From: Platanthera guangdongensis
Taxonomy: Eukaryota > Streptophyta > Magnoliopsida > Asparagales > Orchidaceae
Length of the DNA: 64,000 bases
Direction: 5' to 3'
NCBI GenBank assembly: GCA_039583875.1
Contig: CM077153.1
Span: 70,316,482 to 70,380,481, forward strand
A program made the translations under genes and the position numbers. Shown one piece after another: positions 1 to 9,429 of the stretch (the first letter of the stretch is position 1; every line of letters begins with the position of its first letter). The notes beneath the pieces are model-generated. The model was not told where the DNA came from and did not search any database. It worked only from the letters and a program-made list of their open reading frames with translations.

Positions 1-4
1 AATC

Positions 5-80
5 CTAAACAAGCAGTGGTAAGGTAACATGTGCATAACAAGTATTTAAAGAAATTGACTTGCTATAAATTAAACCGTAC
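5..80 (-). other. Candidate intron between gag and protease (G1)
   Basis: On the minus strand GACAG|GTACGG at 85-75 looks like a 5' splice site and TGCTTGTTTAG|G at 15-4 like a 3' splice site, 76 nt apart. The gag frame reaches a TAA within ten bases of the donor. The same spacer, with the same length and boundaries, is found in G4 and its duplicate. Splicing is inferred from sequence only. Confidence 0.6.
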
Positions 81-1224
81 CTGTCACCACATCAGCCTGT
101 TTGATGGCCTCCTGTTGGCCAAGATTATAAACCCTTGATTGGGCCGGAGCATAATGGGATGCGGTCGACTCCACCGCCTTTCCCTTCTCTTCATAAGTAG
201 CTCCCGGCCTTCTCTCGGACTTAGGACGTCCACTCCAACAGTCACGGGCAAAATGCTCCATCTTTCCACAAGTAAAACACGCGCCTGGGGTCCGATTCGT
301 AGTCGCCCCAGAAGCACCAGAAGGAGCTGGACCCGAAGTCCTATGCTTCTTGAAAGACCTCCGATAGCCGGACTTTGAAGTAGTCGACAATTTAAATTCA
401 GATTTCCTATCACCCAAGCTTTTCTTTGCTTGCACATTCTTCATGTCCTTCTCCAAGGACCGGGCAGTATTGACCAAGGTTAAGAAACCCTACGTCATCG
501 GCCCCGAAAGTAGTAATCTCAACTCATCTCTCAAGCCTTCATATAAGCGATTAGTCTTGTGCTCCTCATCCACGATAGTGGAGCTAGCATAAAGACTCAA
601 ATGAGTGAACTCGTGGAGATATTCATCCACGCTCTTCTCACCCTGAACCAACTTCAGAAATTCATTCTCCATCGAAATCCTCTGAGTAGAAGGGAGGTAT
701 CTTTCTAAGAACAATCCCGAGAACTCTTCCATCGGAACGTCTATAAGTTGTCTACCTCTCAAATGATGCAGCTCCAAACCTTCCCACCACATCCTCGCTT
801 CACCGTCCAGAAGGAACGTAGCGATGGTGGTCATTTGCCACTCCTCCGTCTCCGTTGCTGTCATGACTCTCTTCACCCTGGAGAGCCAGTCTTCAGCCTG
901 AGATGGGGTTCCCAGCCCCGAGAACAACGGAGGGTTAAAGCTCATTACATGCTTAAGTTGCCTCTCAGTTGCCCTCCTTGGCACCACCGGTTCCACAACC
1001 ACTTGCTCCACTCTCCTCGGCTCAGCCTCTTGAAGAGGTACCTGCTCCATCAGAGGAGCGGGCTGCTGCGTTTGCCTTGCAGGCTGTGCATTTATCACAG
1101 CCAACACCGCTTCAGCAACCAATCGTATATTCTCAGCCGACAGAGATGTTGCAGGAGCAACATCCGGTGCACTACTAGCCTCAGAAACTCGGCATTCTGA
1201 CGGCGCAACACCACTTCTGGTCAC
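81..1224 (-). pseudogene. gag: G1 gag, one nonsense codon
   Basis: Capsid-nucleocapsid protein of a Ty3/gypsy element, which packages the RNA. The frame runs from a GTG at 1224 (TRSGVAPSE follows) with no upstream in-frame ATG; TAG directly precedes it. The middle has the Retrotrans_gag region (WWEGLELHH, then YLPSTQRISMENEFL). One CCHC zinc knuckle, CFTCGKMEHFARDC, lies near 240-290 and has Glu where other copies have Gly. A TAG at 490-492 replaces the CAG seen at the same codon in G4, so the protein is cut about two thirds along. After that stop the frame stays open to the candidate intron. Otherwise nearly identical to G4 gag. Confidence 0.9.
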
Positions 1225-1449
1225 CTATAGTGGTACAAAACACCGTTAAGCAACCAAATAAAATTGCAAACAGCAATTATAGGAACACACAGGTTCCTCA
1301 AACATGAGTATTTTCATTCCTAAGTGGACATTCATGGGTTCTTTTACCGTTATAATGATGACGCACACAATGTGCTCACCACCCCTTAAAAAGAATTCGC
1401 CTACGAATTCACTTTAAGCCCGACCAAAACCAGTAGTCTGATACCAAAT
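1225..1449 (-). promoter_or_regulatory. G1 leader and primer-binding site
   Basis: Untranslated leader between LTR and gag. On the minus strand TGGTATCAGA (1437-1446) matches the 3' end complement of initiator tRNA-Met and primes minus-strand DNA. The leader carries a short inverted repeat, GAATTCGTAGGCGAATTC, also present in G2 and G4. Confidence 0.85.
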
Positions 1450-1951
1450 TATAACACCCCCTATCCGTCACATAGCATATAGCAGTAGGTCCGGCCGGGG
1501 CCCGACGCCGTATGCCACAGACAGACCGGGTGGTTACTCATGGAAACCATCCAACCAATCAACGTCCTACACAGAGCATTCTAGCGGAAGCAGTTTATAA
1601 AAGTTATAAATGAGAACCCAGCACTAAAGCATGAATGTCCACTAATCCAAAATAGGAATGTTATACAAATACCAACATAAGCCTTAAGGCCTTACAAAAT
1701 GTTTCACTTGATATTACATGATTTACAAACCACGGCACGCAGGCCGGTCATACATGAATAAAACAGTAAACACTTCCAAATAGGCCTTCGAGGGCCGGCT
1801 TCGCACTTGGGCTTTAGCCCGCTATTGACCGCTTGGTCCAGCAGGACCTACAAACAACAAACCACCGCACGGTGGCAAAAAACAAGGCAACGGTCAGCAA
1901 TGCTGACCAAATTATAACAATCCCGCCCCCAACTCGGGGCGGCGATGCTCC
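1450..1951 (-). repeat. G1 5' LTR, inner (U5 side) part
   Basis: LTR segment between the primer-binding side and the C1 insertion. The terminus reads TATAACACCCC where the family has TGTAACACCCC, so the CA end is mutated. It ends in GATGCTCC, where C1 is inserted; GCTCC at 1947-1951 is the left target-site duplicate. Confidence 0.88.
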
Positions 1952-3577
1952 TGTTGAAATTTGTGAAGTGGAAGTGGGTGACGGGACAGGCCGCGCGGCC
2001 TGTGCGGACAGCTTTGGCGGACTGGGCGGACTGGGCGGACTGTGGGTTGCGGCCTGGTGAGAAGTCTGGTGGAAGCCGGCTGTGTTCTGAGCGGGTTGTT
2101 GCATGGTGTCCGCGGTTTGGTGCGGCCTGGTATCTGCGGATAGAGAGGCTTGCGGACTGGTGCTTTGCTCAGTGGTCGCGGGTGCAAGTTTGCGCTGTTG
2201 GCGGGTTGGTTCATGTTCGCGGAAAGCCTTGCGGACTGGTGTGTCCGCGGTTTGGGCTGTTGCGGACTGAGCCTTGAGCTTGGCTGAGGCCTTGTCGAGC
2301 TCAGGTGTTACAGCAGGTCTTGCTGTGGAGACCGGTTGGCGGACTGATGTTTGGAGTCCGGCTTGGTGCTGCTGCGTTGGACAAGTGCGAGGAGCTCGCG
2401 GACTGGTTGCGGTCTGTGCTAGGGTGTTTGGCGGACGGGACTTTGTGTCCGCCATGCTCGCACTGGCCCTTGATGGTTTTGGACTTGGTCACACTTGGTG
2501 TCAAGTTCATGGCGTCCGCCGTATCCGCCAAGTCCGCTGTGACCGGGCGGACTGTTGCTGTTTGCCTTTGGTCGTGGACTTGTGGCGGATTGAGGTGTGA
2601 GTCTTGCGGACTGCCTCGGGTTGGTGCGGACTGCCATTGAAGAGGGTGCTGTCCTGAAGCAGTTGGAGCTTTGCGGGCTGGTGCCTTGTCCGCTTAGCTT
2701 GGGCGGACTGGAGAGGGTTCGTCATTGGTTGCCTTGCTCCTGGCGGTTTCCCTTGGTGACTGGCTAAGTCCTCGCGGACTGAGCGGACAGTCGTTTTGTG
2801 TTCGCGCGGGCTGGGGCGGTGTCGCTATCTCATGGGCGGTGACCACACTCCTCACCTGGCCTATAAATAGGACCCCCTGGCACATCTACAGTAACCTAAG
2901 TAACGTGAGTGAACAGTATTTTGGGTTGGGCGAGTGCTGCGGTCTGTGTTTTTCAGTCCGCGCGGATTGCTTCAGGCTGACGGTTTGCTGTGTGCAGGTC
3001 GCGCGGATAACTTCAAGGAGCCAGGAGTTTGGCTGTGACTTCGGTCAGTGCTTGGAAGTGTGCGGTCTCTGCGGACTCAGCAGGAGGTCGCTCTGCGGCT
3101 TGTCAGTTCTGTTTCAACTTTCCCAGCTTCAATAACCTGTCCGCCGGCTTCAGGCGGGTAGGGGAGTTCCTCAGTTCGGGTTCAGCAGGAGGCGAATAAC
3201 GGTCTGTCCGCGCGGCCTCGCGGTCTCGGTGGACTCCGTGGTATTCGGCGGATTGCAGCATAGCTTGGGCGAGCTCAGCGGTCTCGGCGGTCTCGGCGAC
3301 CTCGCGGTCTCGGCGGACTGGAGTGCTGTCCGCCCGGCTTGTTTTTTGGTTCTTTCTGTTTACAGCTGTAATACTAGCGAAATCATGTCTCGCTATGTAT
3401 GCCTCGGATTGTAAAGAAGTGAATGCATAATAAGATCTTCTTGTGCTTCCATTGTTTTGTTGGGTGCAACCTCTAGTCCTTGGGTTTCCGCAGGTTCAGC
3501 GTGCGAACTGGGTAGTTCCGAAGATATTAATTTGGTGTTTGGGCTATCTTGCTGACCACGTTGAGAAAATTTTAACA
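1952..3577 (+). repeat. C1 5' LTR
   Basis: Begins TGTTGAAATTTG and ends GAAAATTTTAACA. It is GC-rich and full of the heptamer GCGGACT and variants (for example three tandem GGGCGGACT units near 2015-2041). A TATA box lies at 2862-2868, so transcription probably starts around 2890-2900. Long open frames on both strands of this GC-rich DNA are chance products. Confidence 0.96.
2862..2868 (+). promoter_or_regulatory. TATA box of C1 5' LTR
   Basis: CCTATAAATAGG is a near-consensus TATA element; the same block is at 8712-8718 in the 3' LTR. It lies about 700 bp before the LTR end, a plausible U3/R boundary. Confidence 0.7.
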
Positions 3578-3590
3578 TGGTATCAGAGGG
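3578..3590 (+). promoter_or_regulatory. C1 primer-binding site (tRNA-iMet)
   Basis: TGGTATCAGAGGG directly follows the LTR end. The first ten bases are the plant initiator-tRNA-Met complement. Confidence 0.92.
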
Positions 3591-3718
3591 AGGTTTCTGA
3601 GGTTGCGGAGGTTCAGTTGCGTGAGCGGAGGTCAGCCAGTGTTGTTACTCAGTGATTGAGTGGTGTTCAACCTGTGTTGTTGCTCGGAGCTGCTGAAGGG
3701 TACCAACAGGTGGTTGCA

Positions 3719-5062
3719 ATGGAAGGAAGCTTAGCAAGAGGTCTGGGCATTGAACTCTTAACGCCGACTAACTATAAAAAGTGGAAGTCGTGCATGAAGA
3801 GTTATCTTCTAGGCGAGGAGCTGTGGGAAGTTGTCGGTGGAGACGACAGACAGGAAGTTACTGCTGCTTTCGGTACTGCTGAACAGGTGAGGCTCTGGAG
3901 AAGAACTAATGCTAAGGCAGAGTTCGTTCTGAAGAGAGCTGTCTCTCCGGAACTGTTTGATCACATCATTGGGTGTGAGTCGGCTGCTGATATTTGGACA
4001 ACCATTGATGAGTTGTTCAATAGGAAGAATGTGGCGCGGCTTCAGTTCCTGGAGAATGAGTTGGCCAGGGCAACTCAGGGAGACCTTTCCATCTCCAGGT
4101 ACTTCTTAAAGATGAAGAGCTTGTGTGCTGAGCTGTCGGCGCTGGATCCTGATGAGCCTATCTCTGAGGCAAAGATGAAAAGGCACATTTTCCGCGGCTT
4201 GCGGAAGGAGTATGTGGCCTTTGTTACGTCTGTTCAAGGGTGGGCTACTCAGCCGTCTCTGCTGGAGCTGGAGAATCTGCTTGCCTCGCAGGAGAGCTTA
4301 GCAAGGCAGATGGCTGGAGTGAATCTGAATCAGGAAGGCAGTGAGGCTCTCTTCTCAGGCAAGAAGAAGGGATGGGAAGGGAAGAAGAAGAAGAAGGTGC
4401 AGGCCGCTGTTGAAAAGGAGACTTCAACTTCATATCCGCCGGAGAGGAGCAATGCTCCTAAGGACTGGAAGAAGAATCTGAAGTGCTACCGGTGTCATCA
4501 GCGAGGGCACTTCAAGCGGGACTGCAAGGTCAAACTGCAGCCTGGGCATGCTGCGGGAAAGGAGGAAGCTTGCTCGCGAAGTGAAGAAGCAGAATGGGGA
4601 GGAGCTTTCATGACGGGCACTTGTGTCCAGGCCTTATCTGCTGAGGACTTCAACAGCGAGTGGATCGTCGACTTCGGGTGTGGTCATCACCTCACCGGAG
4701 ACAAGTCGAAGTTCACCTCCATGCAGGCTTACTCAGGTAATGAAGCTATTATCACTGCTGATAATACTGTTTATGCAGTAGAGAAGGAGGGGGTCGTGTC
4801 TTTGGGTAGTGATCAGGGGCCACTCACGTTACGGAGTGTGTATCACGTGCCGAGCATGAAGAAGAACCTCTTCTCGGTGACCAACGCGGTGGACGCTGGG
4901 TATCACGTTCTGTTTGGGCCAACAGACGTGAGGTTCCTTCGCAACGTATCAGCGGTAAAGGCTGATGTTGCTCATGTTGGGAGGAGGGTGAAGAACTTGT
5001 TTGTTCTTTCCACCAGTGCCTATGTTGATAGGATGAGAGCCAATGATAGTGCGGCTATCTGA
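3719..5062 (+). pseudogene. gag-pol: C1 gag and protease part of the polyprotein
   Basis: The ATG at 3719 opens gag (EGSLARGLGIELLTP), with a UBN2-type capsid region over roughly residues 10-200 (YKKWKSCMKSYL; IWTTIDELF). A basic linker and one CCHC knuckle, CYRCHQRGHFKRDC, near 4486-4530 follow. The aspartic protease motif reads VDFGCGHH where the family has D-S/T-G, so the catalytic triad is altered (a TCC to TTC change would explain it). The GAG-pre-integrase region follows. The frame stops at TGA 5060-5062, in the place of the Trp of the integrase HHCC finger (conserved LWHxRLGH), and continues in the same frame afterwards. Except for this codon, gag-pol would be one 1362-residue protein. 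Confidence 0.93.
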
Positions 5063-7807
5063 CATGAGAGGCTGGGGCATGTTGGCATGGACAAGCTAAA
5101 GGCAATGGCGAGTAGATGTCTGGTGAGGGGGTTGCCGATGTTGTCCTCCTTTGGTGATGGGCATGTTTGTGCGGGCTGTCAATACGGTAAGGCACATCGC
5201 CTTCCGTTTGATAAATCTCAAACAAGGAGCAAGAAACCATTGGAGTGTATTCATGGCGACCTGATGGGACCGACTGTTACTGCCAGCCTTGGTGGAAGCA
5301 AATACATGCTTGTCTTGGTTGATGACTACTCAAGGTATACTTGGGTGTACTTCTTAAAGGAGAAGTCGGATGCCTTCCGTTTGTTCGTGGAGTTCAAGGA
5401 GTTGGTAGAAGGCCGGCTTGGCTTGCGGATTAAGAAGTTTAGAACTGATAACGGGGGAGAGTTTGTCTCTTCCGAGTTTTTTAACTTCTGCAGGAAGCAC
5501 GGGATCCAACGGGAGCTTACATGTGCTCACACTCCACAACAAAATGGGGTAGCGGAGCGGAAGATCCGTCATTTGACGGAAACCTGCAAATGCTGGCTGC
5601 ATGCGAAAGATATCCCGAGGTCTTTTTGGGCGGAGGGAATGTCTTGTGCTGCATATGTTATCAACCGGATGCCACTCAGCCCTATCAACATGAAGACTCC
5701 TATTGAGCTGTTGCTGAAGGAGAAGCCGAGTGTTGGACACCTTCGGGTGTTCGGTTCAACTTGCTACGTGCATGTCCCGGATGCTTCACGGACAAAGCTG
5801 GATGCGAAGGCAAGGAAACTTGTCTTTGTTGGCTATGATGAGCGGAAGAAGGGATGGAAGTGCATGGACCCTGTGACGAAGAAGTTCGTGGTGTCAAGAG
5901 ACGTTGTCTTTGACGAGCTGACGTCATATGGAGGTGGCTCGGTGGAGCCTACCGGAAGTAGCAAAGTTGAGGAAGCACCGGTGGAGGCTGCTGAAAGCTT
6001 GGAAGAGGAGCTTGCTGTTTCACCAGCAGCTCCTGTTGCTTCGAACTCCGAGGCTGAGCCTTCTGGCTCAGGAAGCAGGGGGAGCACTGCTCAATGCTTG
6101 CCCCAGGTAGGAGTGGAGCCTGAAGAAGCAACGGAAGCCGTGAGCAAGGAGCCGTGTCTTCGGAGATCGAAGAGGGTGGTTAAGCCACCGGCTCGGTACT
6201 GTGATGGGAATGCAGTGAGCTTTGTCTCCTGTTTCTTTGCTGGTCCTCTGGATGAGCGAGAGCCTGCAAACTTCAACGAGGCCACTGGAGTGAAGGAGTG
6301 GGAAGGTGCCATGAAGGAAGAGATTGATGCTCTGAAGAAGAATGAAACCTGGGACCTTGTGCCCAAGGTTGATGGCGTTACTCCGGTTACTTGCAAGTGG
6401 GTGTATAAGTTGAAGAAGAAGGCTGATGGGAGCATTGATCGGTTCAAGGCTCGCCTGGTCGCTAGAGGATTCTCACAGCAGTATGGAGAAGACTATGAGG
6501 AGACATTCAGTCCAGTTGCGAAGATGACGTCTGTAAGAGTGGTGATCGCCTTGGCTGCTTGCAAGGGATGGAGGTTGTGGCAACTCGATGTGAAGAATGC
6601 CTTTCTTTACGGAGAGATTGACAAGGACATCTTCATGGATCAGCCGCTTGGTTTCGTCTCTGAGAAACATCCGGACTATGTCTGCAAACTCAGGAAGGCT
6701 CTCTATGGGTTGAAGCAAGCTCCTCGAGCGTGGTATGGGAAGATTGCAGAGTACCTGCAGTTCTGTGGATACCTGGCTTCTAACTCGGATTCAAGCTTGT
6801 TCGTCAAGAAGAAGGGAGAGCTAAGAGTCTTGGTCCTGCTGTATGTGGATGATATGATCATCACAGGGAACTCGGAGGAGGAAGTAGCAAGGCTCAGGGG
6901 AGAGCTTGCTATACGCTTCGAGATGAAAGACTTGGGAGAGTTGCATCACTTTCTTGGTCTGGAAGTGGAGAGGAAGGAGTGTGGGATTCTCATTAGCCAG
7001 AAAGGGTATGCTGATCGCATTGTGAAGCGGTTTGGCATGGGCGAAGGGAAGAAGTGCTCTACTCCACTGGAATCTGGGCTGAAGCTTCGACGAGATGAGG
7101 GAAGGGTGCTTAATGATCCCTTGGTGTTCAGGGCTCTGGTTGGGAGCTTGATCTATCTGACGATTACAAGGCCGGATATAGCTTATGCTGTTGGCCGAGT
7201 AAGTCGGTATATGGCTGAACCTAGGCATTCTCATCTAGTGGCGGCGAAGGGAATTCTGAAGTATGTCAAGGTGACTTCTGAGATGGGACTCCTCTATGGA
7301 AGGGATGCGGAGTTTGCGTTGCTCGGGTACACGGATGCTGACTATGGCGGTGATTCGGATGATCGAAGGTCTACTTCGGGTTATGTGTTCACTTGCGGTT
7401 CAGCTAGCATCTCGTGGTGTAGCAAGAAGCAGGACTCGGTGTCGGTTTCAACCACGGAGGCGGAGTATAAGGCTTCGGCCTTGGCTGCTCGGGAAGCCGT
7501 TTGGTTGAGGAGACTCATAGAGGATGTTCATGAAGAAGTGCAAGGGCTTACTTTAATCCGGGGTGACAATGAGAGTGCTCTCAAACTGGTAAACAATCCA
7601 GTGTGTCACGCCAGGACCAAGCATATAGAGATTGATCACCACTTCATCAGGGAGAAGGTGTTGGAGGGGTCTCTGCTGGTCGGGCATGTTCGGAGTGAAG
7701 ATAATCTTGCTGACATCTTCACGAAGCCGCTGTCGAAGGGGCCCTTTGAACGCTTGCACAGCTTGCTGGGCTTGGTCACCACTTCTCACTTCAAGGGGGA
7801 GTGTTGA
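5063..7807 (+). pseudogene. pol: C1 integrase, reverse transcriptase and RNase H
   Basis: Continues the frame of gag-protease after one TGA. The integrase zinc finger runs from HERLGH to CAGCQYGKAH (5063-5200). The catalytic core has Asp in HGDLMGP (about 5252), Asp in FRTDNGGEF (about 5446) and Glu in NGVAERK (about 5555), all present. RT spans about 6330-7050 with QLDVKNAFLYG and the YVDD box near 6841. RNase H has GYTDADYGGD, STTEAEY and RGDNESALKL, then KHIEIDHHFIREK. The last codon and stop (TGT TGA, 7802-7807) fall in the first six bases of the 3' LTR, so pol overlaps the polypurine tract and the LTR edge. No frameshift is seen, and this half looks functional if translated. Confidence 0.94.
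7793..7801 (+). promoter_or_regulatory. C1 polypurine tract
   Basis: AAGGGGGAG abuts the 3' LTR start and would prime plus-strand DNA. It also encodes the last residues of pol. Confidence 0.88.
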
Positions 7808-9429
7808 AATTTGTGAAGTGGAAGTGGGTGACGGGACAGGCCGCGCGGCCTGTGCGGACAGCTTTGGCGGACTGGGCGGACTGGGCGGACTGTGGGTTGC
7901 GGCCTAGTGAGAAGTCTGGTGGAAGCCGGCTGTGTTCTGAGCGGGTTGTTGCATGGTGTCCGCGGTTTGGTGCGGCCTGGTATCTGCGGATAGAGAGGCT
8001 TGCGGACTGGTGCTTTGCTCAGTGGTCGCGGGTGCAAGTTTGCGCTGTTGGCGGGTTGGTTCATGTTCGCGGAAAGCCTTGCGGACTGGTGTGTCCGCGG
8101 TTTGGGCTGTTGCGGACTGAGCCTTGAGCTTGGCTGAGGCCTTGTCGAGCTCAGGTGTTACAGCAGGTCTTGCTGTGGAGACCGGTTGGCGGACTGATGT
8201 TTGGAGTCCGGCTTGGTGCTGCTGCGTTGGACAAGTGCGAGGAGCTCGCGGACTGGTTGCGGTCTGTGCTAGGGTGTTTGGCGGACGGGACTTTGTGTCC
8301 GCCATGCTCGCACTGGCCCTTGATGGTTTTGGACTTGGTCACACTTGGTGTCAAGTTCATGGCGTCCGCCGTATCCGCCAAGTCCGCTGTGACCGGGCGG
8401 ACTGTTGCTGTTTGCCTTTGGTCGTGGACTTGTGGCGGATTGAGGTGTGAGTCTTGCGGACTGCCTCGGGTTGGTGCGGACTGCCATTGAAGAGGGTGCT
8501 GTCCTGAAGCAGTTGGAGCTTTGCGGGCTGGTGCCTTGTCCGCTTAGCTTGGGCGGACTGGAGAGGGTTCGTCATTGGTTGCCTTGCTCCTGGCGGTTTC
8601 CCTTGGTGACTGGCTAAGTCCTCGCGGATTGAGCGGACAGTCGTTTTGTGTTCGCGCGGGCTGGGGCGGTGTCGCTATCTCATGGGCGGTGACCACACTC
8701 CTCACCTGGCCTATAAATAGGACCCCCCCTGGCACATCTACAGTAACCTAAGTAACGTGAGTGAACAGTATTTTGGGTTGGGCGAGTGCTGCGGTCTGTG
8801 TTTTTCAGTCCGCGCGGATTGCTTCAGGCTGAAGGTTTGCTGTGTGCAGGTCGCGCGGATAACTTCAAGGAGCCAGGAGTTTGGCTGTGACTTCGGTCAG
8901 TGCTTGGAAGTGTGCGGTCTCTGCGGACTCAGCAGGAGGTCGCTCTGCGGCTTGTCAGTTCTGTTTCAACTTTCCCAGCTTCAATAACCTGTCCGCCGGC
9001 TTCAGGCGGGTAGGGGAGTTCCTCAGTTCGGGTTCAGCAGGAGGCGAATAACGGTCTGTCCGCGCGGCCTCGCGGTCTCGGCGGACTCCGTGGTATTCGG
9101 CGGATTGCAGCATAGCTTGGGCGAGCTCAGCGGTCTCGGCGGTCTCGGCGACCTCGCGGTCTCGGCGGACTGGAGTGCTGTCCGCCCGGCTTGTTTTTTG
9201 GTTCTTTCTGTTTACAGCTGTAATACTAGCGAAATCATGTCTCGCTATGTATGCCTCGGATTGTAAAGAAGTGAATGCATAATAAGATCTTCTTGTGCTT
9301 CCATTGTTTTGTTGGGTGCAACCTCTAGTCCTTGGGTTTCCGCAGGTTCAGCGTGCGAACTGGGTAGTTCCGAAGATATTAATTTGGTGTTTGGGCTATC
9401 TTGCTGACCACGTTGAGAAAATTTTAACA
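7802..9429 (+). repeat. C1 3' LTR
   Basis: Same ends as the 5' LTR. By eye it differs by G/A in GGCCTAGTGA, C/T in CTCGCGGATT, C/A in GGCTGAAGG, T/C in CTCGGCGGACT and two extra C after the TATA box. GCTCC at 9430-9434 is the right target duplicate. Confidence 0.96.

Larger units (their letters stand above)
1952..9429 (+). mobile_element. C1: young Ty1/copia element inserted in G1 LTR
   Basis: Complete 7.5 kb element: LTR, primer-binding site, one gag-pol frame, polypurine tract, LTR. Target duplication GCTCC at 1947-1951 and 9430-9434. By eye the two LTRs differ at four substitutions and one 2-bp indel over about 1.63 kb, so insertion is recent. Domain order protease, integrase, RT, RNase H defines Ty1/copia. 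The lineage within copia is not resolved. Coding lesions are a TGA at the start of integrase and a Phe in the protease active site. All parts needed in cis for mobilisation look present. Confidence 0.96.

Noticed and set aside
1814..2640. Open frames on both strands of the C1 LTRs (up to about 213 codons, duplicated at 7800-8500)
   Set aside because: Low-complexity products of GCGGACT-rich DNA, present on both strands at once and with no recognisable domain.
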